Shown here one piece after another: positions 22,414 through 36,962 of a stretch of 64,000 nucleotides of DNA; position 1 is the first letter of the stretch, and each line of letters begins with the position of its first letter. The DNA is from Tamarix chinensis. Lineage: Eukaryota; Streptophyta; Magnoliopsida; Caryophyllales; Tamaricaceae. The translations under genes and the position numbers were made by a program. The notes under the pieces are model-generated. The model saw only the letters and a list, made by a program, of their open reading frames with translations. It did not search any database and was not told where the DNA came from. Location of the stretch: NCBI GenBank assembly GCA_030549775.1, contig CM060173.1, positions 64,360,367 to 64,424,366 on the forward strand, in the 5' to 3' direction.

Positions 22414-24062
22414 TGATAGGTGCAAAGTATATGGAATTATTTAACATATATTATATTTGTTATGATAATTTAACCATTTTCCTTGAAATTTCTCTATTGG
22501 CCTAGTTTTATAGAAAAAGATAAAACCAAGGTAATTTGGGATGATAAATACGGAAAAGAAGCACGATAAAAGAATCAAGCTTGGAGTCATGGAAAATTAA
22601 ATGTACCATCATGAAAGATTGTAAAAGAGAATTCATGTGAAGAAAAATTAAGTTAAGACCATCAATAGAAATAAAATACGAGTGCCCCATATTTATATAA
22701 ATACATACCATATTTCCTTTGTTCTCCTCCTAAATGCTCCATTAATTACAACCACGTGTATAATGTTAGTGAAAAAATACGGTTGCCTTGATATATATAT
22801 ATATATTAGGTCAAATAGAATATTGAAGAGAACCTTCTTCAAAATTTTGACTTTATTTTTCATTATTTCTAAACCATTAGGATTATTTTGTTAGATTTAG
22901 TTAGTTAATTGATGTAATTGAAGGATTAAAGATCATACGGCGTTTACAGATTTGCAATCTTCTAGGTTCTTTCTTTTCTTTGTTTCATTTATTCATTCTG
23001 TACTTATTCATTATGTTTAATGCAATTCCCATTATTTGTTCATTCAATTGAGTTTGTGATTTTGTGCAGTTAAATTTAATATTGTTATTTTGGTTATCTA
23101 TGTCTATTAAAGGTAAGATTTTATGTTTTTAGATTTTACATTTTCTGGTTTTATTAATATTTTAGGCTAAATTAGTATGGGGTAGGAGGATAGTTTAAGG
23201 TTATGCTATGGTTAATAATGATATGTGAATTAGACTTAATTGTTATGTGTACTTTTGGTTAGATTAATAAATCGAGTTTAATGATAATTGATCCAAGATT
23301 AGGACTTTATTATCTAGATTAGCCACCTAGGTAATTTGAGTGTTAATCAAATGCTAGGATAGTATAGTTAATATGTAATTATTAAAATATACATCCACAA
23401 GTGGCAAATAGGTCATTGATTTAATTTATGTTTATTAATCTTTAGAATTACATATTTCGAGCAGAATATATTATGGTTCTAGTTAGTTATTCCCTAATCA
23501 TTAATACTGCCATTAATTAAATCTAGATATCATATCCTAGGCTATTACTTTATTATACAATAAATCATAAGCAAACATTGGTTTATTTTCATAAGGGGAT
23601 GCTATGAAGAGGATGCGTGTAAGCTTCTATAGATTAACATTAGAAATACTACATAACCATTTTATTTGATGATCAGTTGTTATCCCTGTGCTGAATATGT
23701 CCTCCAACCCCTATTATCCCATTATTGTTATTAAGATATTTTCTTAATTGTTACTATATTATTTTCATTATTAGTAATTATTTTTTAATCAATTAAAATC
23801 GACAAAATTTATATGAAAATAGAAATTTATGAATTAAATTATAATCTTCATAGGATTGACTCTTACTCACTACTTACTATTTATTTGTGTGTTTAGGTTT
23901 TAATTTAGAGTGTGTACAATAACACAAATTTTTTAAAAAATTTATATGATAATATAAATTTAAGAATTGAATTACGGTCTTTATGGGATTGAATCCTACT
24001 CATTGCTCACTACTTTTTTGTGTATTTATGGTTTACTTTGGAGTGTCTATGATAACACACCA
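22414..24062 (+). repeat. 5' LTR of the Athila-type element (1649 bp)
   Basis: Aligns with 35378-36957 over most of its length, sharing AATTATTTAACATATATT near the start, GGGGATGCTA, and TTATCCCTGTGCTGAATATG. Numerous substitutions between copies indicate an old insertion. Confidence 0.9.
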
Positions 24063-24067
24063 AGTTT

Positions 24068-24085
24068 TGGTGCCATTGCTAGGGA
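24068..24085 (+). other. Primer-binding site, tRNA-Asp type
   Basis: TGGTGCCATTGCTAGGGA, a mutated form of TGGCGCCGTTGCCGGGGA, the site typical of plant Athila and Tat elements, six bases after the LTR end. Confidence 0.8.
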
Positions 24086-24241
24086 TTTGCAACTTTAATT
24101 CTTATTCCTGTTATCATTTTTATTTATTTATCTATCTCTTCTTCTAATTACAAATCACTTTTCTCTTCTTGTGCGTGTCCATTAGGAATCCACATTTGAA
24201 AGCATTAGCTAGCAAAATTTGACATCATCTTATTCAATAAG

Positions 24242-25780
24242 TGGATCCTAATTCTTCATCTTCGATAGTGAATCGAACTCTAATGCTACTGGAATACGTT
24301 CTTACTATTCCTGTGCCTCTAAGTGATAGATCATAATAATCAAAAGAGAGCATCAAAGATAATTTTGAGGAAATCTTTGAAGAACTGATGGAAAATCAAA
24401 CTTTGAAGGAGCTTGCAACTCCTACTCTTAATCATAATCTCCTTTACATTAATTATCTTTATGAACATAATGAGTGTGAGACTAAATCTAGATTGATACA
24501 TGTGATTCTTATTTTTATAGGTTTTCGAGATACTAGCTCCTCTGGATCAAGATGCGTTAATGATCTAAACAAATTTCTCAAGGAATTTCACATAGCATGT
24601 TCTAATATGAAACCAATAAGGGTGATCATAAAACAACCTAAATCAAAAGCTTTCCCTTTTACTTTAATTGATGGCGCTAAGGAGTGGTTACATGATTTAC
24701 CTACTAGATATATTAATACTTGGGTTGATATGAAAAAATTATTTCTATAAAAGTACTTTCCATCATCCAAACCCACAAATATTAGAAAAGAAATATGTGG
24801 TATTAGGCAGGATGGGGGAGAGTCTTTACATGAATATTAGGAAGAATTTAAGAAACTGTGTGGTAGTTGTCCTAACCATCAAATTAGTGAACAATTTTTA
24901 ATATAATATTTCTATGAGGGATTAGTGCCCATGGATCATAATATGGTAGATGCTACTAGTGGTGGAGCATTAGTAGATAAGACCCCGATTAAGGCTAAAA
25001 GGCTAATATCTAATATGGTATCAAATTTATAATATTGTGGTAATAGAAATACTACCTATTCATCTCACCATGTAAAGGAGACTAGTATAATAGAACTTTC
25101 TGAAAAACTAAATGATTTTACTTCTGTAGTTAAAAAGGTGGTGAAAGGGGGAGTATCGACTCAAGTATGTGGAATTTGTTCATACACAAGTCATGATACC
25201 GATGCATGTCCCACTTTACAAGAAGAACAACAAGTAAATGCGATAAGTGGACCTCAAGGAAATACAAAGTATGATCCCTATGCTCCAACTTATAACTCAG
25301 TATAGAGGGATCATCCCAACCTAAGGTGTGGAAATAATCAAAGACCACCATTGTACTAAAATTGGAAAGGCTATAACCAACCCCCTAGATTCTATCCTAT
25401 TCCTCAAAACCAACCAAAACCTTATTTTATGCAACCTCCTCAACCACCATTACCATAAAAATCTGGAAGTATGTTCTTAGAATATATAGTTAAAACTTTA
25501 TCCACTAACACTCTTCAATTTCAAAAAGAAAAAGAAATGGGCTACAGAACTTAGAAAGGCAAGTGAGTTAGTTAGAAAATTTTATAGGTAAATTGCGGGC
25601 ACATAGTTCCTCAATGTTGCCTAGCCAAACATAAAGGTATCATAAGGAGAATGCAAGTGCCATCATGACAAGAAGTGGTAAACAATTGGATGGTCCCAAG
25701 TAAATGCATGATGACCAAAGGAAAAATCAAGAGGAAGATGAATAAAAAATTGTAGAGAAGAGATCAAAGAAAAATACCAT
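24242..25780 (+). pseudogene. Athila-type gag remnant
   Basis: The longest open piece is 24388-24750. Readable Gag signatures: MENQTLKELATPTLNHN, KEFHIACSNMKP, KAFPFTLIDGAKEWLHDLP, then in the same frame FPSSKPTNIRKEICGIRQ, KLCGSCPNHQISEQFLI and GGALVDKTP to about 24985. A knuckle-like VCGICSYTSHDTDACPTLQE lies at about 25163-25222. Stops interrupt at about 24750, 24838, 24903 and beyond. Athila Gag builds the virus-like particle; this copy cannot. Confidence 0.88.
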
Positions 25781-28700
25781 ATGATAAATGAAGTGAATTC
25801 TCCTAATCCATATAAACATGTTGCTCCTTTTACTAGCAAGTTAGCTAAGAGTAAGAAGCAGGATCATGAAAAAGAGATGTTGAAGATCTTTAATAAAGTG
25901 GAGATATATATCCCTTTAAATGAGGCTATTAAACAAGTGCCAAGGTATGAAAAGTTTCTAAAATATTTATGCACTAATAAGAAAAAACTAAAAGGGGATG
26001 AAACAATTAGTATAGGAGAGAATATATATGCTGTCTTACCAAGAAAGCTCCCACCTAATTATAAAGACCCTGGTATTTTTACCATTCTTTGTAAAATTAG
26101 GGACATGACATATGATAAATGCATGTTAGACTTAGGAGCTTCTATAAACTTCATGCCTTTATCTATATTTAATGCTATAAGTTATGGTCCTTTAAAATAA
26201 ACTTGTGTTGTAATCCAATTAGCTGATAACACATACCCTGAAGGAGTAATTGAAGATGTGTTAGTGCAAGCAAATGAAATCATTTTTCCTACTGGTTTTT
26301 ATATGTTAGATATGGAAAATGATGGATCCCTTAACCCTTCTCCTATTTTATTGGGAGGACCATTTATAGAAACCTAAATAATTAAAATCGATGTGTACAA
26401 TGGGATTGTTACTATGGAATTTGATGGGGAAATAATTCATTTCAATATTTATGGCTCTATGAGATATCCCGCTGATTGTGAATATGTTTCTATGGTTGAT
26501 TTAATTGAGATTTTGTCTGAACAAGTCTTTGAATTAACAAGTGATGATCCACTAAAAGTTGTTCTTACAAGGCCAATAGAGATAGAATCTTATGAGGATC
26601 TAAAAGAAACATTTAAACTGAATAAAGAAATGGAGGAATATGCTTTTTCTCTAAGAGTTTCCTTGATTGAAATAAAGAGACATATAGTCTTACCTATTGT
26701 GATAGAAAAACCATTACCTTCTATAAAAAAGCTTCAAAAGTAGAATTACAACCTTTACCCAATCATTTGAAGTATGCCTTCTTAGGGGATAATCAAATTC
26801 TTCCTATTATCATCACTAGGGACCTTACATGTTTACAGGAAGAGAAGCTTATTAGAGTCCATAAAGAATATAAAACTATATTGGGATTGACTGTCGTGGA
26901 TATTAAGGGAATAATTCCCTTAGTTTTTATGCATAGAATTTTGATGTAGGATGATGTTAGGCCTTCTAGATAGATATAATGTCATCTTAACCCAATAATG
27001 ATGGAGGTAGTAAAGAAAGAAGTTCTAAAACTTTTATTTATAGGAATTATTTACCCATTTCTAATAGCAGTTGGGTGATCCCATTACAAGTAGTACCTAA
27101 AAATATAGGAATTACGGTAGTTGAAAATAATAAAAAAGAAATGGATCCTACTAGGATACAAAATGGATGGAGAGTTTGTGTTGATTATTGAAAATTGAAT
27201 ACAATGGCCAGGAAGGACCATTTTCCCTACTTTTCATGGACTAAATGTTAGAGCTCTTAGTAGGTCATGCTTATTATTATTATTTTAGATGGACACTCAA
27301 GATATAAGCAAATACCTATCGCCCTAGAAGATCAAGAGAAAATGACATATATGTGTCCTTATGGCACATTTGCTTATCATCATATGCCATTTGGGCTATG
27401 TAATGCTCTTGCTACCTTTCAAAGATGTATGGTAAGCATACCCTCTATCTACTTAGAGAAGATTATTGAAGTCTTTATGGATGAATTTAGCATTCATGGA
27501 AATTCTTTTAATTAATGTCTAGATAATCTTACTCTGATTCTAAAAAGACGCCTAGAATCTAACCTTATTTTAAATTCTAAAAATGTCACTTTATGGTTTA
27601 ATAGTGGATAGTCTTAGGCCATACTGTGTCTTCTAAGGGTGTCAAGGTAGATAAGGCAAAAATTGATCTAGTAGCTTCATTACCCTACCCTACCACTACT
27701 AGAGAAATATGTTCTTTCGTAGGCCATGTAAGATTCTCTCGTAGGTTTATCAAAGACTTTTCAAAGATTGCCCAACCATTATGAAAACTCCTCTAGAAGG
27801 AGGTGGACTTTGTATTTAATGAATAATTCAAAAAGGGAATTTGACCATTTGAAAAAAAATCAATATCTGCTCTAATCCTACAATTGCCTGATTGGACATA
27901 TCCATTTGAATTAATGTGTAATGCATCAAATTTTGTTGTAGGTGTAGTGTTAGGTCAAAGACCGAGGAAATATTCACATGTCATCTATTATGCCTCACGT
28001 ATATTGAATGAAGCTAAAATACACTACACAAAAATTGAGAAAGAGCTTCTAGCTATTATTTTTGCTTTAGATAAATTTTGATCTTATTTATTGGGTACTG
28101 ACATCACTATCTATTCTAATCATGTAGCATTGAAGTACTTTCTAGCTAAGAGCAAAGCAAAACCTAGTTTGATATGTTAGATTCTTCTTCTTCAAGAATT
28201 TAACATTCATATTGAGGATAAAAGGGGCATAGATAATAGCGTAGCAGGCCATTTGATTAGATTAACCAATGAGCTTATATATGTCAATCCAATCAATGAA
28301 TAATTTCCTGATGAACAACTCCACACACTTGATATTGATATTCCTTATTTTGCCAACTTAGTGAATTTCCTAGTCACTAATGAATTTCCCCCCACTTTCA
28401 TGAAAGCTCAAAAGGATGTTGAGCCAATTATTTTATTTGGGATGATCCATATCTACGGAAACATTGCTCTGACCAAGTGATTAGTAGGTGTGTTCCAAAC
28501 AATGAAATTCCTTCCTTTCTCACATTTTGCCATGATTAAGAATGTAGAGGCATTTTAGACCTATAAGGGCTGCCTATAAGATAATATAAATTAGATTTTA
28601 CTAACCCACCATCTTTAGATATGTTCATGAATTTTGCAAGACTTGTGGGAATTGTCAGAAAACTAGTAACTTAGGACATAGGCATGATACGCCTTAGAAT

Positions 28701-29643
28701 CCTATTATTGCATGTGTTATTTTTAATATCCTGGGTATGGATTTTATGGGGCCCTTTTCTACATCATTTGGTTTTAAATATATACTTCTAGTAGTTGATT
28801 ACATTTCAAAATGGGTAGAGGAAAAATCCACCCTTACTGATGATGCTAAAGTAGTAGCAAAGTTTCTAAAGAACAACATCTTTGCAAGATTTGGTATTCC
28901 TAAACGGTACCCATTTCTATAATAGTATAATGGAAGCTCTATTAAGAAAATATCTTATAACCCACTATATATCCATAGCTTACCACCCGCAAACTAATGG
29001 ACAAGCTGAACTCTTGAACTAAGAGATTAAGTCAATATTAGCAAAGACCGTTAAGCCAAACTACAAGGATTGGAGCCTACGACTCAATGATACATTATGG
29101 GCTTATCAAACCGCTTTCAAAACCCCAATAGGAATGTCTCCTTATAGAATATTTTATGGAAATCCTTGTCACTTACTAGTAGATTTAGAATATAAAGCTT
29201 AATAGGATATCAAGCAACGCAATATAAATATTGATAAACCCGGTATGCATAGGAAACTTCAATGATAGGAATTAGAGGAAATCTAGAATAAAACTTTTGA
29301 CATCTCTCTTAAGTATAAAGATAAAAATAATATAAAAAACGATGAGTTTATCTTGAGGAAACCATTTATAGTAGACAAAAAGGTTTTATTATATCACTCT
29401 AGATTGAAGTTATTTCCAGTAAAGCTAAGATCAAGATGGATAGGACCATTAATTGTTACTCACATTTATCCTCATGGTACAATTGAAATTAAAAGTGATA
29501 AAACATGTCAAATGTGGAAATTTAATAGACACCGTCTTAAACCATTATATGAAGGACATATAGTGGAGGATCTTGAAGTTATAGAGCTAACAACTCCAAC
29601 ATATAAAGGATGGGTTTCAAGATGGTCAAGCAATTGCCTTTAA
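25781..29643 (+). pseudogene. Athila-type pol remnant (PR, RT, RNase H, IN)
   Basis: Linker and aspartic protease are at about 25781-26200, with CMLDLGASINFMPLS (DLGAS active site) near 26120. RT fragments appear from about 27270 (DGHSRYKQIPIALEDQEKMT; MPFGLCNALATFQRCM) with a degraded catalytic segment VFMDEFS at about 27473. RNase H is at about 27884-28080 (WTYPFELMCNASNFVVGVVL; YASRILNEAKIHYTKIEKEL). The integrase core is at about 28735-28915 ([33 protein letters not shown]), then a segment near 28980 (YHPQTNGQAE). The C-terminus is at 29353-29643 (RLKLFPVKLRSRWIGPLIVT). At least a dozen stops and several frame changes break it. Confidence 0.9.
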
Positions 29644-31761
29644 CAAGAGTTCTACTTGGGAGGCAACCCCATTTATTATTTTTATCATTTTCATTATTAT
29701 TTTTATTTTCTTCTTTATTATCATAACTTATTTTATTTTATGTTATTCATGCAGTTTGTTATTATTAAAAAAATTTATATGGTTCGTATTTATACAAATA
29801 TAGTTCATATTCTTTACAAAAATTAGCCTAGCCCTCTTACGCCACATATTTTTACCTAGCTAACCTAAAAACTCAACTCTACAACTTGAGAGCATTTCAA
29901 CCAACCTCCCAATGCACAAAAATCTTTGTATTTTCTTCCAAATCTTCAAATCCTTTTTTTTAAATCTATTCTACAATGAATTCATAGCATATTTCATTGC
30001 TCTAATCTTCCATTTGACCCTCAAATTGAACGAAAATCTCTAAAAATCTACCATTTTTTGCTAAACTATTCAAGACCCTAACTCATCAATCTAAGCCTTA
30101 CACTTTAAGGTGAGGGATTTTCCTTAAAAGTATTGCTAATCTATTGCACAATTATTTTTTTACTAATTTTCTAGATTGGCACACATTTAAGGAAAGCACC
30201 TCCACAACTATTTTGAATTTTCCTACTTACTTGTGTGTCCAATTTCGTGAGCCTAAAAGTTTAATTAGCATGGTAATATGATGATTCCGTGTTATCAAAT
30301 TAATACTATATGTTGGTTCAAAGAAATTTTCAATCGACTGTATATGGGGCTACAAGGCCGAATTTCACAAATCATTTAGATTGAGTTGAAGTTATGGTGT
30401 TCTATTATGAAATTCTAGGATATAAATTAGATTGAGAGTCATACATGTATAGATTCTTAGTAATCAAGGATGCATTATAATTAGAACTCATTTTTTTTTG
30501 TAGGACTCATGGTTTCAGGGAGGAGACCGACTACAAGGGGAGCCCTCACGATGAGCTACTGATGGGCGCAACCCTTAGGCTCAAACAGATTCAGGTAACA
30601 TGGATGAGTTATGGTTAGTATTTTCTGATGATTAGTAGAGGGAAAGATATGAGACACTCTCTAGATGAGCATTGATAGGCACTCATTACCTTGATGAAGA
30701 GTGCCTAGATGAGCTTGATTTAAAACTAGACATTTGTCATTTTATTAGGACCATTGTTTGGGAAACTTTTATGTTTTGTAGAGCCCCTACTTTTCATCGC
30801 ATAACTCTATAATTTTTGAGTTCTTTTCATTTAGAGACTAGTAAGAAGGGGAGTATAGGTAGAGCACATTTTTTAACTATTTAATGTAGACCATGATAGA
30901 TCCTTGAGAGAAATCTCTAGGAAATTTCATTTATCAGTCGATGGGGAATGTGAGTATCCTTAGGATAGAACCTGAGTGCCTTTTGGTCCTCCATAGCCCC
31001 AAGGTTGAGGGTGCCTTCTGATACACCCTTCAAGACCGTAGAGACTAAGAGCTCCCACATCTATAACCCTGTATTTTGATATATCTTACGATTTTTAGCT
31101 TGCACAATCTTTGTTAGAGGAGACAGTATAGGTGTTTCTTGGGAGTCTAAGCTTTTCTTCTTATATGCTTGAGGGGATACCTATTGATAGTGGTTTCTTC
31201 ATAACTAAACAACTTGAGTGAGTTAGTTACTCTACCTTTGGGGATATAACCATAGTTGGCTTGATCACAACCACAGCTATGGATCGGGGTTTGGATTTCT
31301 TTGATGATCTACTTATAGAGGCCTATGACACACATATTGACCTAGAAAACTATCGCTTAGGGGTTCTAATATCTAGAAGGGAGAAAGATTATTGGTTGCT
31401 TTAAAAAGGTTGATCCTACTTCCGTCTCCCTTACCTCCAGTTTACTTACCCCTCTATGTAAAACTAGAGACCCCTCAGGCTAAGTGGCATTACTATGCTT
31501 GATGATCTTCCCTCACCTCGTCACCCACCATCCCAAGAGGTTATTCCACCACGGGAGGACTCCCCATCATAAGAGGGCCCCTCATATTTTGATCTTTAGT
31601 GGAATTAATATTAAGATTACATAGATCAGCAGTTAGTACATGAGTGCCAGGATGGGATGGCAGTGACCCAGAGCCAAATAAACCAGATGATACAGGCTAT
31701 GTATGATCTATAGTTTGGCTCTAGCAGTAATTTCCCTCTAACCTCCTAGTGATCCATACCC
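29644..31761 (+). pseudogene. Athila 3' region, possible env-like remnant
   Basis: The position after pol matches the env-like frame and spacer of Athila elements. A start-like MVSGRRPTTRGALTMSY at about 30508 is followed quickly by a stop, and no long frame survives. I cannot identify a transmembrane segment or a convincing protein domain, so the env-like label rests on position only. Confidence 0.35.
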
Positions 31762-34560
31762 TGTAACACCCCTAAGTTTCACTACCAAATTTAAAAAAAA
31801 TATTATGGAAGTTAAAAACATACCTAGAAAAAATGGGATGTTACTGTCATATTTAAAATAGATTAGACGTATGCCGCATACCCATATCAAATATAAGGCT
31901 CAAACCAACCAACACATTTAAAACAACATAGTGCACAAATAAGAGATTACATAAACAATTTAAAAGAGTGTTTACATGAAAGGATCTTGATGTTCCTTGA
32001 CCAAACCGTTACAAAGCACATTTAGATAGAAATGTGGCGCTACAATAAAATAAGATTAGGGTATGACACCTAAATTAAAATCTCAGTCTGCCATAGACCC
32101 TACCAAATATCTTTAGACCCCCTTGCTCTCAAGCCCCAACCCAACTAAGGTAGGCCTTCTACTAGCCATCCCCGAAACCTGCACATGGCTCTATGCTTGT
32201 GGGAATGAGCAGCTGACTGAGCAAACGGGTATATTAGTACGCTACGTATGGAGTAAGTCAAGTTGATCCCTCAATATAAACACAAGTATAGTAATCCATC
32301 ATACATGGATATAATATATAACATATATTATAATAAAGCTAATATATATAAAGGTAATAGTACATAAGGACATGATATCATGTATAACTCTAACAAAGAA
32401 AAATATATTATGCTTGGTTTCACATTATCATCACCTAGGTACTCACATATGTAATAGCAGATTTTATCCAAGCAACCTCTAGGATTTATTTCCAATTACT
32501 CAATTCTATTAGTTGTACCCTTCCCTTATTCATATTTGACATAGGTTAATCATCCAATCAATATTCCATTTAATAATTAATTAGTCATTTCAACCATTAG
32601 CCAAGTGTATAAATTAGCTTTATTGCTTTTTAGTCATTTATATAATTACTTCCATCCTTAACCAATTGTTGACCATTTGGTCATCATTCATATTTTATTA
32701 ACCAATTACTTATCATCTGTATTTTATTATCATTTAGCAATGGATTGTGCACTACCCCATGGTTTCACATACCATGGAAGCCTATCCACATAAGGGACAT
32801 AAAGTCTAGGCCAAAACTAATCACTAAGCAGATATAAGTCTAGGCCAAAGCCAATTACTAGAATAAACATAAGCCTAGGATGAAGCCAACCAATATGGAC
32901 ATAAGTCTAGGCTAAAGCTAACTACGTAGGTAACCAGAACCATTAGTATCAATACCCTCTAGTAAGGCACCAAAAACTCTCAGGAACCTACCGAAAGGTA
33001 AAGCTTAGAGGCACTAAAAACGTTCGAAGGCAGACTAACCCAAACCCGTACTCAACTCGATTGTGTTTTTCTTTATGTGATTAGTATATTATTCATAAGA
33101 ATAAGTGATCACATAAGACCCATACAAAAGCAAGCAAGGTAATTTCTATGTTTGTTCCAACTGAACCCTTTTTGTTCCATTTCCCCAACCATGTGGTTTT
33201 CCATTTATCCTTATACTATATTACTCATTAACATCTTATCGTTTTATTAAAGTCCATCTTGATTCGCATTAGTCATTTTTTTAATACCATCACTTTTCAA
33301 AAGTGGAATATCCATTTAACCTTTACATTACTCATAAAGCATACCATAAATGATGATCCATGTAATCATTTTATTAGGCCATTAATCCAAGATAAAATAT
33401 GTATTTTATCCCATTAATAATCATAGTATAGTCCTAAACATAGCCTCAAAACATAACCAAACCGAAAGGAAACAAATCATACAAACCAGTCGAACTAGTA
33501 GATCAGTTTAGGCCAACCAGTCAATCGGTTTGACTCATATAGACCATGCTTTTCCTCAAACTGGCCGATCTTTTTAGACAAATTTTTGATTGTTCATGGA
33601 CCAGTCAATTGGTTCTATGCAACCAGTTGATGGGTTTAAGCTAAGAGTAAGACTAAGGCCTTCACATGCTCACTAATCTATGGTTGGGGTTAACTAACCG
33701 ATAATTCTAGAAATTATTTGATTGGTTTGACATAACTAGTCAATTGGTTTTCCCTAATATAACACCAAACCATTAAATTTAATGTAGATTACTACATTCC
33801 ATTCATCCTTAACCACATTAAAATATGAATCAACATAGTTTAACACATTTTCAATCAAATTGGCTTGCATTTCATAAAATTAAATCACCATGTCCTACCA
33901 CTTTTCATGATTTTTATTCAAATTATGCCATCTAGCCATCCAAACCACTTATGTAGGCTACATACACTCATGCCAACATGAAGAAATCAGAAATCAAGTT
34001 AAAGGAACACATAACATGCAGGAACACTCATTAAACATTTTAGAAGCAAGAATCATTTACTTGATGTAGGAAAAATTCCCTTTAAACCTAGAAATTCCAA
34101 CTATGAAATTCTTAGCTTTTAAAACCTTAAATCCACCCTCTTAAACTTTGATATTTACACCAAAACCTTATTAATTTTTTGAACTTAAAATAGAAGGAAA
34201 GAAGAACATACCAAATTGAGGCAAAATAGGAAAATGCTTAGCTGAACCACTAAGACTTTTTTTTTCTAAAATCTAACTCTTCTTGACTTAACAATTGAAA
34301 TAAAAAAGAGCTAAAGATATGATCAAATGAGTGTAATAAGATTAATTGGTAAGGCTCAAAGTGTAGGGAGAGAAAAGATGAATACCAGACTTAGAGATTT
34401 TGATTGCTGAAAGAAAAGTTGCATAAAAAGGATGATTAGGGTTATTTGTAGCTAACTAATCAAAGGGAGTGATAGAAATTTCAGGAATCAACTCAAAACC
34501 CTACAAAATACCATTTGAATTTGAATTTTGTCTAAAATATGTTGACCTGTTCTCTAGAGC
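31762..34560 (-). mobile_element. LTR (possibly solo) of the TGTAACACCC family, nested in Athila
   Basis: It begins TGTAACACCCCTAAG at 31762 and carries the family block near 32233-32256 (TAGTACGCTACGTA) in reverse orientation relative to the LTR at 1-655. It contains no coding domains. A stretch with repeated AACCAGTC and GGTTT words is at about 33470-33770. The right border is uncertain: the 3' non-coding text of Athila is recognisable again by about 34880. I found no matching target duplication. Confidence 0.6.
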
Positions 34561-35377
34561 TTAATTGATGTTTCTGGAGAATGTGGGTCAATTAGGCTAG
34601 AATTATCATACACAAGAGAAGTAATGGAAGGTTAATGTGGAAGGAATCTTCTAGCTACTCAGAGTTATGCCTAAGATTGAAGCATTAATATTAGAAACAT
34701 GTGGAGGAGAGAGGTGGAAGAAGATAAGGCTGAGGTCATCCCTCCCTCTCAATTTTTCCAATCAACCTCTAGATTGGTTAGAGGTGGAAAATTCATTAAA
34801 GAAAATATGAAGTTGAGACTCTTTAAAAGTTGAATTGTGGAAGTTGTATGCTTCAATAGTGATAGACATTGCATCATAGTCCTAAAATTTATCCTACCTT
34901 GACCCAAGCCCCATTACAACTAAATAAAAGACCCCTTGATTTTTCCATGCATTGATTTATAAGTAGTGGTGAAAAGAGAATAGTGATAAAACTATGGTTG
35001 ATCATTACCATCAGTAGAATTTTTAGAGTAAATATAAACCCGAGACACATGAGAGTAAAGTGTTTCCATGTGCCTACAGTGAGAATGTATTAGCCTAATT
35101 CTCCATATTTGTTCACAATGATAACTTAAAAATTAGATTGATATGGTGAATTGGTTATGATGTATGTAACCTCAAATGAGTCGAAAATTATTTTCTATAT
35201 GTTTACTTTTCATTGTGTTGAGTCCTAATGAAATATGTTATTTTTTTATGTCAATTATTGATATCTTTTGTTGAATATTGGAAGAGGGGATCATATGTGA
35301 CTTGACATTTCAAATTTCTCATACTTTTTATGGTTATGTTGATTGAGGGCAAGCAACAATTCAAGCATAAGGGTATT
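34561..35377 (+). other. Athila 3' non-coding tail with polypurine tract
   Basis: Contains ACCTTGACCCAAGCCCC and AAAAGACCCCTTGATTTT, phrases typical of Athila sequence before the 3' LTR. It ends AAGCATAAGGGTATT at 35363-35377, a mutated polypurine tract directly against the LTR start. Confidence 0.65.
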
Positions 35378-36957
35378 TGATAGGTGCACATATAAGAAAT
35401 TATTTAACATATATTGACCCAAATTTATATATTTGTTATGATAATTAAACCATTTTCCTCGAGTTTTCTCTGTTGGCCTAGTTGTGCATCAAAAGATAAA
35501 ATCAAGGTAACTTGTGCTGATAACTAAGGAAAAGAAGTATGATACAAGGGGAGCAAGCCTAGAGTCATGAAAAATTGGATGTAACATCATGCATGACCCT
35601 GAAAGAGAATTCATGTGAAGAAAAATTAAGTTAAGACAATCAATAAACAAGAAATATGGGTACCCTATATTTGTGTAAATACAAGGCGCATTTCCTTCAT
35701 GTGTTCCATTAATTATAATCATGTGCATAATATTAGTGCAAAAATATGGTTGCCCCTTATTTATGAATACAAACCATATTTTTGACATATTTAGATCTGA
35801 TTCATATGACCTTCTATCTATATATTCAACTTATATTGGGTCAAATAGAATATCAAAGAGCACCACTCTCAAAACATCAACTTCGTTTTTAGAATTTCTA
35901 AACCATTTGATTATTTTGTTATATTTAGTCAATTAATTGATGTAATTGAAGGATCCAAGATCATACAGTGTTTGTGGATCCACAATCTCCTAAGTTCTTT
36001 CTTTCCTTTGTTTCATTTATTCATTTCGTACTTATTATCATGTTTAATGTAATTCCCATTATTCGTTTATTCAATTGAGTCTATGATATTGTGTAGTTTA
36101 ATTTAATATTTGTTATTTTATTTCTCTATATTTATTAAATTTATGATTTTTATGTGTTTATATTTTATGTTTTGTAGTTTATTAATATGCTAAGCTAGAT
36201 TAGTATGGGGTATCAGAATAATTGAAGGTTACATGATAATTAATCGTGAGACGTAAATCGGACTTACGTGTTATATGTATTTTTGGTTAGATTAATAAAT
36301 TGATTTTAATGATCACTGATCCAAGTTTAGGACTTTATTATCTAGATTGGACACCTAGATAATTTAAGTGTTAATTAGTTTCTAGGATATTATAGTTAAT
36401 CAGTAATTATTAGCATCTACATCCGCAAGTGGCAAATATGTTGTTGATTTAATCTATGTTTATAAATCTTTAGAGTTACATAATTTTAGAAGACTATATT
36501 ATGGTTCTAGTTAGCTGCTCCCTAATTATTAATATTTCAATTAATTAATTTTTGAGATCTTTTCCTAGATATTTACTTAATTATATAATAAATCATAACC
36601 AGAACTAGGTGTATTTATAGAAGGGGATGCTAGGAAGTGGATGCGTGTGAGCTTCTATAGGTTAACACTAAAATACTACATAACTATTTTATTCGATGAT
36701 TGGTTGTTATCCCTGTGCTGAATATGTCCTCTACCCCCTATTATCCCATTATTTTTATTCATTTATTTTCTTAATTGTTACTTTATTTGTTTCATTATTA
36801 GTAATTAGTTTTTAATCAATTAACATCCAGGGGGAATTTATATGATAATAGAAATTTATGAATTGAATTACAATCTTCGTGGGATTGACTCCTACTCACT
36901 ACTTACTACTTTTTATGTGTTTAGGGTTTAATTTGGATTGTCTACAACAACACATCA
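35378..36957 (+). repeat. 3' LTR of the Athila-type element (1580 bp)
   Basis: Starts TGATAGGTGCACA and ends CAACACATCA; partner of 22414-24062. Open frames inside it (35489-35788, 35721-35936) are also seen in the other LTR (22508-22711, 22682-22894) and are not genes. Confidence 0.9.
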
Positions 36958-36962
36958 TTATG
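36958..36962. repeat. Target-site duplication TTATG, right copy
   Basis: Exact partner of 22409-22413. Removing 22414-36957 and one copy restores continuous LTR sequence matching 15565-16398. Confidence 0.85.

Larger units (their letters stand above)
22414..36957 (+). mobile_element. Athila-type Ty3/gypsy retrotransposon, full-length but dead
   Basis: Two long LTRs (22414-24062 and 35378-36957) start TGATAGGTGCA and end AACACACCA or AACACATCA, with a TTATG target duplication. A tRNA-Asp type primer site follows the 5' LTR. Gag and Pol have the Athila signature order PR-RT-RNase H-integrase, then a long 3' region where Athila elements carry an env-like frame. It sits inside an LTR of the minus-strand gypsy element and itself carries another LTR at 31762. 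Stops and frameshifts throughout gag-pol show it is inactive. Confidence 0.92.
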
